Both the position numbers and the translations under genes were made by a program. From positions 1-34,788 of the forward strand of contig NZ_JACJOO010000014.1 in the NCBI RefSeq assembly GCF_014695575.1: 34,788 bases of DNA. Reading direction: 5' to 3'. The DNA is from Leptolyngbya sp. FACHB-8 (lineage in GTDB: Bacteria; Cyanobacteriota; Cyanobacteriia; Elainellales; Elainellaceae). A model generated the notes under the pieces. The model was not told the origin of the DNA. It saw only the letters and a program-made list of their open reading frames with translations, and did not search any database. Shown here piece by piece: positions 15,521 through 23,430 of this stretch (within the stretch, counting starts at the first letter, position 1; the number at the start of each line of letters is the position of its first letter).

Positions 15521-17944
15521 CTATCCGGCTCCCCACAGTTCATATACCGCCCAGATGGCCATCGCCCGCAGGTAGTGGCTGGCTCGAAACGTTCCGACCG
15601 ACGTAATCGCCTCTGGGGTACGGAACTGAAGCCCGTTATCATACACCTGCTGCACCACGGTTTCTGTCAACCGCATGCCCTCATCCCGCAAGCCCATCTG
15701 AATAAGGAACGCCGCCAAACCGAAGTTAATGCCCGTCCAAACCTCCAGGGGGTGGGTGTCATTGGGATTCACCGGAGAACCGTCCGGTCGCAAGCCATTG
15801 GCTGCCCCAAACTGGCCTCCATGAAATTTGAGGAAGCAAGTGTCATACACCGTCTTGAGGGCCGATCGCGCACAATCCTCAGGCACTACATGGGGCAGAT
15901 TCAGCAGGCGCGCGTAGAACTGACCGCAGAGCTGATCTGCCATCACCACATCGGAGCCACTGCCCGTATCCAAACGATAGTAGGAGCCATTCCAGAGGGC
16001 ATCGTGATAAATCGCGCGGGATTGGGCCAGCCAGTCCTTCCAACGGCTCATCTCGGCAGGCTCAGAGTCCAATTCCTTCGCAATGGCGATCGCGGTTTCC
16101 AGGGCTGCAATCCACAGCCCACCACAGTAGGCACTAATCCCCTGCATGCGCCAATCATCAAAGGTCTGATCTGGCGCACCGGAGTTTTCAGGGATGCCAT
16201 CACCATCCAGGTCAAAGCTTTTGAGGTAATCCAGAGCCGCGACGATAGCGGGCCAGCACTCCTGTAAGAAAGCGCGATCGCTCCCCCCCGTCATCACAAA
16301 ATCGCGGTAGACCAGCAGCACAAAGTCACTGCCCAGGTCTTTCCAAAGGTTGCAGTCCTGGTAGCTGGTGTAGTTGGTCCGCTCCCAGGGGTGCTCGTTC
16401 GGAGCCCCCAAGTCGTGAGGAGTCGCGTTGGCAACCTTGCGGGGCACATCGGGGCTCTCTTGCCCCTGGGTGAAGTAGTAGCCGATTTTGCGCAGGCGGG
16501 CATCCTCTGCGGGAATCGAGCGAGCAAAGGCTCGCATCACCGCCTTTTCCAACTCGGGAAACAGATGCAGGAGCGCGAAAGAACCATAGAGGCGCACATC
16601 CAGGCTTTCGTACCAGCGGTAGTCCAGGCATTCCACCACAGCGAATTGGCCGACTGGGTCGCGATCGCTGGCGGCACTCCACAAGGTTGCACCATCGGTC
16701 AGGTCATACAACTCGTTGAACAGGCCCATCTTGAACGTGTCCGATAAGTCAGTACGGCTCAAAATAGGCTGTTGCCATTGCTGAATTTGCTGCTGCCAAT
16801 CCTGCCAGTGAACCAGCCCCAGACGGGCGATCGCCCAGCTATTCTCGCCATTCCGTTCAAAGAAGTCGGTATATCGCCGAAAGTAAGTCACCCCCTTGGC
16901 AAACTCCATGACCGGAAAATCCCAGGACAGCACAAAGGGAATCTGGCGGGTTTCACCTGGGGCCAGGGTAAAGCGGAGGGCGATCGCACACCCGACCTGC
17001 TCCCCTTCTCCTGCGGGTGTAGCGTCATGAACGTTGGGTAGAGAGCCATCCTGAGAGAAGGGTCGCCACAGCTCTGCCCCATCCCCGGCCGGGTTCCAGC
17101 GGGTGTGGTAAAACAGTTCGTCAGTGGGATGAAGATGGGTCGCGATCGCCCACTCTCCCTCACCCTCTTTGACCTCCTGCCCATCCAGGCGGCGACGACG
17201 CATAACACAGCCCACGAGTGGCCCGTCCTGCACCCATTCCGTAAAGTTGCCCGTGCTGTCTCCTAGAGGCGGTTGGTACTCGTAAACTGGGCTGCCATCA
17301 TCCCGCACACGCACTTCGGGAGCGGCCAGCGTGTTCGTAAACCAGCCCACCAAGTTTTGCCAGGTGAGGGCAAGACTAAGGGTCAGGGGTTGGTCTGTGG
17401 GGTTGTGAGCTGTCCACAAAAATATGGCGAGCGGGTAGCTGGTTTCCTGATAATTGTGAGGCAGGATGGGCGAAAACTGCTCGCAGGTCACCTGAGCCTG
17501 AAGCACCTTTTCATAGGTGAACCAGCTGCGAGGATAGAGTGCCTGGTACATCCCAGTGCCATCCCCCTGATCCTCAGTCTTTGCAACAACCCCGGCTGAC
17601 GTTGTCGCAGGGTACCAATTCCAACTGGCGAGGGAACCATCCTCAGCGGCTTCCGTGCTGAGCGCGTAAGCCTGGGTGCGATCGCCCCCCTGCTCGAAAA
17701 TACTGAACTGACAGGCCGGAATGGATTTGAATACATGCTCCCCAGCGTCAATGTGCCAGAGGTTAAAGTCACCTCGGTGCGATCGCCCGATACACCCAGC
17801 CCCAAAACCACCCAGGGGCATCCCGTGAAATGGCCCATCGTCCAGGTTGCTGGCGTAGCGAACGGTATAGGGCTTCTCCCAACCCAGGCCAATGGGACGA
17901 GACCAGGCGCAGGTGGGAATGGTGGGCAGTGTCGAGGAATTCAT
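15521..17944 (-). CDS. GH116 family glycoside hydrolase (GBA2-like beta-glucosidase/glucosylceramidase)
   Basis: An 807-residue enzyme of family GH116, annotated in bacteria as non-lysosomal glucosylceramidase. It has an N-terminal beta-sandwich region (about 20-345; MPLGGFGAGCIGRS, FNLWHIDAGEH) and a C-terminal (alpha/alpha)6 catalytic domain. By motif comparison with human GBA2, the nucleophile is E438 in VVECLDYRWYESLDVRLYGS and the acid/base D592 in ENSGAPDQTFDDW. The C-terminal WTGINFGLAAFLIQMG is typical. There is no signal peptide, so it should act in the cytoplasm, perhaps on glucosyl lipids or glucosides. An in-frame start at 17983 is possible. Divergent from the DUF2993 gene, with a family B element between. 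Confidence 0.88.
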   Translation of the reverse strand: MNSSTLPTIPTCAWSRPIGLGWEKPYTVRYASNLDDGPFHGMPLGGFGAGCIGRSHRGDFNLWHIDAGEHVFKSIPACQFSIFEQGGDRTQAYALSTEAAEDGSLASWNWYPATTSAGVVAKTEDQGDGTGMYQALYPRSWFTYEKVLQAQVTCEQFSPILPHNYQETSYPLAIFLWTAHNPTDQPLTLSLALTWQNLVGWFTNTLAAPEVRVRDDGSPVYEYQPPLGDSTGNFTEWVQDGPLVGCVMRRRRLDGQEVKEGEGEWAIATHLHPTDELFYHTRWNPAGDGAELWRPFSQDGSLPNVHDATPAGEGEQVGCAIALRFTLAPGETRQIPFVLSWDFPVMEFAKGVTYFRRYTDFFERNGENSWAIARLGLVHWQDWQQQIQQWQQPILSRTDLSDTFKMGLFNELYDLTDGATLWSAASDRDPVGQFAVVECLDYRWYESLDVRLYGSFALLHLFPELEKAVMRAFARSIPAEDARLRKIGYYFTQGQESPDVPRKVANATPHDLGAPNEHPWERTNYTSYQDCNLWKDLGSDFVLLVYRDFVMTGGSDRAFLQECWPAIVAALDYLKSFDLDGDGIPENSGAPDQTFDDWRMQGISAYCGGLWIAALETAIAIAKELDSEPAEMSRWKDWLAQSRAIYHDALWNGSYYRLDTGSGSDVVMADQLCGQFYARLLNLPHVVPEDCARSALKTVYDTCFLKFHGGQFGAANGLRPDGSPVNPNDTHPLEVWTGINFGLAAFLIQMGLRDEGMRLTETVVQQVYDNGLQFRTPEAITSVGTFRASHYLRAMAIWAVYELWGAG

Positions 17945-18041
17945 GCAGAGATGGCTAGGTGAAACGGAACGTCTTCCACTCATACCCCATCTTGGTGATC
18001 AGGAGCGCAAATCAGAGGTAAATCCGAAAGCACAGCACACG

Positions 18042-18191
18042 TTGTTTCTTCAGCAATTCTCATTTTGGAATCCAGTCGGAAAACCGCTCGCCTAGGGCGA
18101 GCGGTTTTCCGACTTCAAATCCGAGAGTTCGTGCCCGTAGGGCACGAACTCTCGGATTTGAAGCTCATAATGAGAATTGCTGTTGTTTCTT
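18042..18191. mobile_element. family B two-hairpin element, copy 2, with 9-bp target duplication
   Basis: The element 18051-18182 (132 bp) has perfect 14-bp terminal inverted repeats (CAGCAATTCTCATT and complement). The 9-mer TTGTTTCTT abuts both ends (18042-18050, 18183-18191). Inside are hairpins 18074-18092 with 18096-18114 (19-bp arms, loop TAG) and 18113-18136 with 18140-18163 (24-bp arms, loop GTA). It lies between the divergent GH116 and DUF2993 genes. Confidence 0.9.
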
Positions 18192-18355
18192 TGGATTTCT
18201 GGCTTCATTAGGACTGTTGTGCAGCGAAGTTGCCCAACCTTCTAGAACCTCAAAAAACAGTTCATGGAAGTCTATTGCAACCCGTGGGTGGGAGAGCAGA
18301 GCCTCTCATAACCAAATGCTAGACTTGCCCTACGTCTCTCTTGCTAAGTCTGTTT

Positions 18356-19162
18356 ATGGAATTTCTGACCCTGCTTCTAATCACTTTGATGGGCCTGGTC
18401 TCTCCGGTGGGATTTGTAGCCGATCGCCTGGCAGCAGACGCCCTACGCCAGCGGCTGGAGTCTGCCGAAGACCTGGATGTGCGCATTGACAATGCTCCTA
18501 GCTATCGGCTGGCACAGGGACGGGTGCAGCGGGTGCGGGTGGCCGGAGAAGGGATCGTGCCTTTGGAAGGGGTCCGAATTGAAGAACTGAACCTGGAAGC
18601 CGAGGGCGTAGCTCTTGATCCAGGGGAGTTGCGGGATGGCACCGTGGAGCTGAAGGGACCCCTGGAGGCGGGTATCCAACTCGTGCTAACAGAAGAAGAT
18701 TTGAATCAAGCATTGCAGTCTCCGGTCGTTACCGAGTGGCTGGAGGATGCCAGTGTGCAGGTGCCGGGTGCGGCCTCAATCGGGATGGAGCGCTACACGC
18801 TGCTCAATCCTCAGATTCAGCTTTTAGAGGGCGATTCCCAGGGGGATGGCAGAGGCGATCGCCTGCGGTTTCAAGTTACCCTTCAAGAACGCCGCAATCG
18901 GCGACAGATCCCGATTGAATTGGAGTCGGGCTTTGCCATTGATGGAAGCCGAAGGGTGCGCTTAATTGACCCGGCTGTGTCGGTGGAAGGGGTAGCGGTA
19001 CCTGCTGAGTTGCTACAGGCCTTAACGCAGGGGGGCGTAGTAGATCTGCAGACGCTGGGGGGCGAGGAGATTTTGGTACGGTTGCTACAATTAGAGGTAG
19101 AAGACGATCAGGTCGCGATCGCCGCCTGGGTCAGGGTTGCACCCGAACGTAACACCCCTTGA
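18356..19162 (+). CDS. DUF2993 (LmeA-like) protein
   Basis: A 268-residue protein with an N-terminal hydrophobic segment (MEFLTLLLITLMGLVSPVGFVAD), probably an anchor or export signal, followed by the DUF2993 domain. Typical features are the early VADRLAADALRQRLESAEDLDVRIDNAPSY, then a repeated beta pattern (VRIEELNLEAEGVALDPG) and EEDLNQALQSP. DUF2993 proteins are common in cyanobacteria and actinobacteria; mycobacterial LmeA acts in cell-envelope mannan processing, while the cyanobacterial role is unknown. The ATG 18356 is preferred over a TTG five codons upstream. It is followed by the GerMN gene on the same strand after 190 bp. Confidence 0.87.
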   Translation: MEFLTLLLITLMGLVSPVGFVADRLAADALRQRLESAEDLDVRIDNAPSYRLAQGRVQRVRVAGEGIVPLEGVRIEELNLEAEGVALDPGELRDGTVELKGPLEAGIQLVLTEEDLNQALQSPVVTEWLEDASVQVPGAASIGMERYTLLNPQIQLLEGDSQGDGRGDRLRFQVTLQERRNRRQIPIELESGFAIDGSRRVRLIDPAVSVEGVAVPAELLQALTQGGVVDLQTLGGEEILVRLLQLEVEDDQVAIAAWVRVAPERNTP

Positions 19163-19352
19163 ATAGGCTTAGCAGACACGGGCTTCTAATACATCTAGCG
19201 CCCTAGAAATTCAGTCCTTCTTTTCAAACAACGTTGGGCTTCCGGAAATATGTGGGGTGCTGTTGTAGTCACAAACTCAAGACCCCGCCACCCCTGTCGC
19301 CCCATTGGGTAGCTGAGTCTTCCTGGTTGCATTTCAACCTGAGGAGAACTAT

Positions 19353-20090
19353 ATGAACGACGAACCACTTCAGCATCATTCGCTCGAATCCTCTCCAAAA
19401 CGCCAATTTCGCTCCAGATTACCCCTGGGTGCTGTGACAACTCTGGCTGCCGTAGTCGTGGCAACGGGCAGTGCAACCGCGTGGTGGACATGGCAAACCC
19501 TCAGCACCCGTAAAGCTACCGTTACCCCTCCGGACACTGAAACGGTCATGCCTGCGGACCCCACGGGTGCATCTGATGTCGGTAAGGAACCCGTTGTTCA
19601 ATCTCCTACTCAGTCCGATACCGCTTCCTCGGGTTCTGCTGCCAGGGCTGAGATGCGATCGGTGTCAGTTTACTGGGTGAAAGACACGGGCACCCATCTG
19701 GAGGTCGTACCATCACCCATTTCTATCGAGGCGAATCAACCTCCTGAGGCTTTGCTTCAACAGTCGTTTGACCATCTCCTGAAAGGGCCAGAGACAACCT
19801 CTCAAGCAAGCGTTGCCTCCACTATTCCAGCCGAAACTCGCATTAATTCTCTGGAGATTCGTCCCGATGGAATCCATGTCGATTTAAACCAGGCGTTTAC
19901 CACTGGCGGTGGCAGTGCGTCTATGGTGGGCCGTCTGGGGCAGGTCATATACACGGCCACCACTCTCGACCCCAATGCGAATGTCTGGATCTCCGTGAAC
20001 GGAACACCCCTAGAAACTTTAGGTGGCGAAGGGGCTATGGTTTCCCAGCCTATGACTCGACAAGCCTTCGACCAAGACTTTGCCCTCTAA
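19353..20090 (+). CDS. GerMN domain protein, membrane-anchored
   Basis: A 245-residue protein. A basic cytoplasmic N-terminus (to about 24) and one membrane span (LGAVTTLAAVVVATGSATAWWTW, about 25-47) are followed by a Thr/Ser/Pro-rich linker and a GerMN domain from about 105 (VSVYWVKDTGTHLEVVPSPI, ALLQQSFDHLLKGPE, INSLEIRPDGIHVDLNQAF). GerMN domains occur in spore-germination GerM and in envelope lipoproteins, and are thought to bind or scaffold envelope parts. GAGGAG lies eight bases before the ATG, giving a confident start. The stop is 25 bp before a family A element. Confidence 0.9.
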   Translation: MNDEPLQHHSLESSPKRQFRSRLPLGAVTTLAAVVVATGSATAWWTWQTLSTRKATVTPPDTETVMPADPTGASDVGKEPVVQSPTQSDTASSGSAARAEMRSVSVYWVKDTGTHLEVVPSPISIEANQPPEALLQQSFDHLLKGPETTSQASVASTIPAETRINSLEIRPDGIHVDLNQAFTTGGGSASMVGRLGQVIYTATTLDPNANVWISVNGTPLETLGGEGAMVSQPMTRQAFDQDFAL

Positions 20091-20115
20091 TATCAAACTA
20101 GAACCTGTTTTTATC

Positions 20116-20238
20116 AACCTCAGTTCGGGATAAGCTGAAGTGCTCATTTTGGTGTGCGCTCTCGCACACCAAAATGAGTGTTTTCGAGTGCCGCGCAACG
20201 CGCGGCACTCGAAAACACCCTTAACCCGAACTCAGATT
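20116..20238. mobile_element. family A two-hairpin element, copy 2
   Basis: Outer repeats 20116-20134 and 20220-20238 pair at 16 of 19 positions. Hairpins are 20143-20158 with 20163-20178 (loop CTCT) and 20180-20196 with 20200-20216 (loop AAC). Its strand matches the copy at 32996 and is opposite to 6819. The sequence is about 90 percent alike to copy 1 by eye. A further small hairpin (TTATTTGAACGTGCGC and complement, about 20240-20275) follows directly. The rest of the gap to 20534 holds nothing I can support. Confidence 0.8.
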
Positions 20239-20534
20239 TATTATTTGAACGTGCGCTTGCGCACGTTCAAATAACAGTGGTCTGTCAATGAGCTTTTTTG
20301 TTTACCTTGAAAAAGCGTGAGTTCTTACCGGCTCGACCACCAAAACCCGTTTTATGGGTGAGGCATACACCATCTGCCTCGTCCACAGAACAGAAACATG
20401 CTGCAACTTATGCCAGGATTTACAAAATTTGGACGTTTCCATAAAGTCTTACTTTTCTGTCCTGGGCAGGACTGTGGGAAACAGTGCAAACGGTAAGATA
20501 TTTTGTGGATATCCGAAAAATAGGTTTTGGGCGG

Positions 20535-20825
20535 ATGCAAGATTTGCAGGCAGAACTGGCAGGCCGAATGGGCGAAGCAGAATGGGATTGGCTCGCACCC
20601 CATGCGGAGCGCGATGCACTGGTCATGGTTTCTTCCCAACTCGATCTGCTAGATGTAGGCGTAGCGATCGCCAGTGATAACACCACTCATGTACAACGAT
20701 GGATTGATGAGCGCTTGCTGGTTAAACCCACACGCGATCAACTTCATGTTTGGAGTAAGTCTCCCGGTAAGCGCTTCAATGCGCTGATCTTACAGCCTTA
20801 TGTGCTAATTCAAGACGTTGCCTAA
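20535..20825 (+). CDS. DUF2288 domain protein
   Basis: A 96-residue protein matching the DUF2288 pattern: AELAGRMGEAEWDWLAPHAERDALVMVSSQLDLLDVGVAIASDNTTHVQRWIDERLLVKPT, ending FNALILQPYVLIQDVA. Function of this family is unknown. It is small, soluble and acidic, common in cyanobacteria and proteobacteria. The ATG 20535 matches the usual N-terminal boundary; a GTG at 20484 would add 17 residues. Followed 54 bp later by a tandem array of hairpin repeats. Confidence 0.85.
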   Translation: MQDLQAELAGRMGEAEWDWLAPHAERDALVMVSSQLDLLDVGVAIASDNTTHVQRWIDERLLVKPTRDQLHVWSKSPGKRFNALILQPYVLIQDVA

Positions 20826-20878
20826 TCAAGTCGAGCTGGCTGAATCGAGCTTGACCATTCCACATTGATATCAAATCT

Positions 20879-21026
20879 AATTCAAAGAGGGGGAGTGCTT
20901 AGCGCTCCCCCTCTCCAACGTAGTTACGAATTCGAAGAAGAGGAGTGCAAAGCGCTTTCCTCGTCCAACATATCTACAAATTCGAACAGGGGGAGGTGTA
21001 AAGCACTCCCCCCCAACATAGCTACG
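20879..21026. repeat. tandem array of three hairpin units (50, 50, 48 bp)
   Basis: Units 20879-20928, 20929-20978 and 20979-21026 each begin AATTC, then carry a G-rich/C-rich hairpin (GGGGGAGTGC...GCGCTCCCCC in unit 1), then a linker like CCAACGTAGTTACG. The linker is better conserved than the hairpin stems. The start of a fourth unit (AATT) overlaps the stop region of the YdcF-like gene at 21030. The array lies between the convergent DUF2288 and YdcF-like genes and may end both transcripts. Confidence 0.8.
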
Positions 21027-21029
21027 AAT

Positions 21030-21716
21030 TTATTTGTGAATTTTGGGAGCCTGTAGTTGACCGGCCCGGTAGCGATGTCCTAAGGATGCCCCTGTATGAC
21101 CGGTAGCAACCCAGAGCAGCGATCGCGCAGCATCTCGGGCCACCTTGTTCCAGGGCTCAGAGGGCTTCTCAGTGGGTACGGGCAACGGTTGAAATTCAAT
21201 ACCACGGCTGCCGAACACAATGGTGCCAATTACTTGGGCTCGCCGCATGTGGTAGTCGGACGTCACCAAGTACAAGCTGTGGATATTCTGCATATCAAAT
21301 TCATCCACTAGGCTGGTGAAGTTCGTGACGGTATCCACAGCCCGATAGTCCAGGTGAAGCCGTTCGAGATCAATACCATACTCTTCAGTGAAGAGCCAGG
21401 TGGAATACTCTTCGGGGCTACCGGAGGAAACCCAGATGGGCAAGTCGGGATGAGCCTGAGCAAATTCTGCAGCATAGGCTTCGCGATCGGGAGAACCTCC
21501 CAGCACCAAAATGGCTTGAGGCTTCAATACCCAGGAGCGCACCTGCCAATAGGCCAAACCGCACACTATCAATATGAGAAAAACTTTGAGCAGCCATTGA
21601 ATTCTACGGCTCTTCTTTCGCCTAATAGCGGGTATCCGCCGACGACTGACCGTTGCAGCAGGCGATCGGTTTTGTCGTCCCGGGAATCGCCTATTCTGAA
21701 ATTTAGCCTCACCCAT
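21030..21716 (-). CDS. YdcF/SanA-type DUF218 membrane protein
   Basis: A 228-residue protein with a strongly basic N-terminus (1-40), one membrane span (WLLKVFLILIVCGLAYW, about 40-57) and a DUF218 domain: AILVLGGSPDREAYAAEFAQ, LPIWVSSGSPEEY, a TVTNFTSLVDEF helix and the diagnostic LVTSDYHMRRAQVIGTIVFG. Relatives (SanA, ElyC, YdcF) act in envelope maintenance; the biochemical role is not settled. The gene begins with ATG. Its last codons run into the tandem hairpin array, so the extreme C-terminus (APKIHK) may vary between relatives. Confidence 0.88.
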   Translation of the reverse strand: MGEAKFQNRRFPGRQNRSPAATVSRRRIPAIRRKKSRRIQWLLKVFLILIVCGLAYWQVRSWVLKPQAILVLGGSPDREAYAAEFAQAHPDLPIWVSSGSPEEYSTWLFTEEYGIDLERLHLDYRAVDTVTNFTSLVDEFDMQNIHSLYLVTSDYHMRRAQVIGTIVFGSRGIEFQPLPVPTEKPSEPWNKVARDAARSLLWVATGHTGASLGHRYRAGQLQAPKIHK

Positions 21717-21778
21717 GTGCCACTCATTCCTACCCTGACCCTGTTACAGGCCTTCCCAGATCAACCCTATCACTCTAC

Positions 21779-22057
21779 ACTAGGGCCTGTTTTAAAGGGG
21801 TATTTTTCCGTGCGTTTTGTACACGCAAAAACAACTCCTTCAGGCACTTCTAAAACACGTTCTACCTTCCTATATTCCCGCTACAAGAACGGAATTTTTT
21901 TGGGATCGCAAATCCAAATCTGCTCTCAACGTCAAACTTTAGGTTTAACGGTCTAGAACCAGGAAAATACCAGGAACTGCTTTAAAGGTCGTTGTTTCCA
22001 CACGTGCTTCGCGCACGAAAAACCGTCCCTTTGAACCAGCCTTAAAACACGCCCTAG
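21779..22057. repeat. family H inverted-repeat element reaching the stop of the TonB-like gene
   Basis: CTAGGGCCTGTTTTAA begins near 21779 and its near-complement TTAAAACACGCCCTAG ends near 22057 (one mismatch), bracketing about 280 bp. Within it are two degenerate hairpins with the family H tip (TTTTTCCGTGCG near 21806, CGCGCACGAAAAAC near 22011). The right terminal repeat supplies the TAG stop of the TonB-like gene at 22054-22056. No coding frame inside is credible, although an overlapping plus-strand frame exists. Confidence 0.5.
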
Positions 22058-23226
22058 CCAGCATCACTCGGGGCATTATTGGATGGCCCATTTTCTAACC
22101 TTTCCAAGTAGGGCTCGCAAACATCCGGATCAGGTGTAAAGGTGACGACGACTCGATAGGCAAGGCGTTTATCTTTTGCCTCAAAGTTGTGATCCTGAGC
22201 AATTTGCTTGGCTTGCTCATTCAAAAACCCGTAACCTGAACTCTGAATAATCGCTGGTGTAGACTCCTCCAGAGGCTTACCGTCAGGCCCAACCACTAAC
22301 CCAACAATGGCTGTACCCTCCAACCGTTGAATACACGCTTCTTCAGGGTAAGGAGCAGCAATTTCAACCAGCGGAAAATCTTCGCTGTCCGGATCATAGA
22401 TGCTGGGGTCGTAATCCTCACCCACTAGAGTGAGTGACTCTGTTAACCAGTCCACATCCGCCTGAGTTCGTTCATTAGCGGTAGTACCCGTTCCGTTGTA
22501 TGCGAAGAGCTCTGGCTGTTCTGTTTGAGCCCGCCGAGCAGTAGCCAGTTGAGAAGATGGGGTTTGGCGTGTATAGTTTGGTCGATTGAAGCGAGGCCGC
22601 CCGCTATTAGTAGCGGGTTGAGACGGATTATCCGGTGGATTAGCCGGAGTTTCCCCCGTTGGTGGCTGCTGAGCTGAATTGGCAGGAGGGCTGGAGGGTG
22701 GACTAGCTGGAGGGGATGCCGGAGGGGATGCTGGAGGACTGGCCGGAGGAGATGCTGGAGGACTGGCCGGAGGGGATGCTGGAGGTCGGGCAGCCGTTCG
22801 ATCCGGAATCTGCACGCGTGTTGGTTGGCGGAAACTGGGGCGATAGGAGGAAGACACCTCAGGCGGTGGCGGCGGTACAAAAAATGGCGGCAAAATGGGC
22901 GAGAAGCGCACCTGGGGACGGCCTGGTCCCTGCGTTAGGGGCGTATTTTGAGGAACCGGCAGTGAGGATGAAGGAGCCACTTCAGGCAGGGGCACGTCAT
23001 TGGTTAGAAAGTCAGGCAGGCGCTCTTTCTCGGCCGGGGATAGCTCGACCAACTCGACGGGCCGCTGAATTTCTGACTCGCTGCGGCGATCGCTTGCTGG
23101 TAGAAACGGCGCCACCGCCCAAAACAACACATGGAATCCCAGCGAACCCACAACCCCCCAAAACATAGGGTCGTTCCATAGGGGGCGCGAGTATAGGGAG
23201 GAGTGGGATGTGTCCGTGTAGGTCAT
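22054..23226 (-). CDS. TonB-like energy transducer with PPAS repeat tract
   Basis: A 390-residue envelope protein. One N-terminal membrane span (FWGVVGSLGFHVLFWAVAPFL, about 22-42) is followed by a long proline-rich linker and a TonB C-terminal-like domain (about 287-375; APYPEEACIQRLEGTAIVGLVVGPDGKPLEES, SSGYGFLNEQAKQIA). It should span the periplasm and couple inner-membrane energy to an outer-membrane receptor. Residues 148-178 are about seven copies of PPAS, encoded by a 12-bp repeat. No ExbB/ExbD gene is nearby. The ATG 23226 is used; a TTG three codons upstream is possible. The stop lies in a repeat element. Confidence 0.85.
   Translation of the reverse strand: MTYTDTSHSSLYSRPLWNDPMFWGVVGSLGFHVLFWAVAPFLPASDRRSESEIQRPVELVELSPAEKERLPDFLTNDVPLPEVAPSSSLPVPQNTPLTQGPGRPQVRFSPILPPFFVPPPPPEVSSSYRPSFRQPTRVQIPDRTAARPPASPPASPPASPPASPPASPPASPPASPPSSPPANSAQQPPTGETPANPPDNPSQPATNSGRPRFNRPNYTRQTPSSQLATARRAQTEQPELFAYNGTGTTANERTQADVDWLTESLTLVGEDYDPSIYDPDSEDFPLVEIAAPYPEEACIQRLEGTAIVGLVVGPDGKPLEESTPAIIQSSGYGFLNEQAKQIAQDHNFEAKDKRLAYRVVVTFTPDPDVCEPYLERLENGPSNNAPSDAG
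22687..22780 (-). repeat. 12/24-bp coding tandem repeat (PPAS) in the TonB-like gene
   Basis: A degenerate 12-bp repeat encodes Pro-Pro-Ala-Ser. Inside it two 24-bp units (22733-22756 and 22757-22780) differ at one base, indicating recent duplication. Since units are multiples of three, copy-number change keeps the frame and only lengthens the periplasmic linker. Confidence 0.8.
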
Positions 23227-23430
23227 AGCCGTCAAAGATACGGGTCGATCTTTACAAAGGATAGCAGGGGAGTGGAGAAGCAGGGGGTTCGAGGAACTTT
23301 CGGGATGAAGCCTTCGAGCAACTTAATTCTGCTGGGGGCGAGAACTTCCTCGAAAACTTCGCCCTGCAAAAGAGTTCATTGTACTGATGACCTTGCATAG
23401 TTCGCTTATTTCGTACCCTCTGTCTCTACT

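Noticed and set aside
15575-16267. 230-codon plus-strand frame
   Set aside because: Antisense to the GH116 gene, which has full family motifs.
20879-21026. CRISPR array candidate
   Set aside because: Units are directly adjacent with no unique spacers, and no cas gene is nearby.
21354-21956. 200-codon plus-strand frame
   Set aside because: It is antisense to the YdcF-like gene and runs into degenerate repeats; composition is not protein-like.
22687-22780. CRISPR-like repeat tract
   Set aside because: The 12/24-bp units are contiguous, in frame and encode PPAS in the TonB-like gene; there are no spacers.
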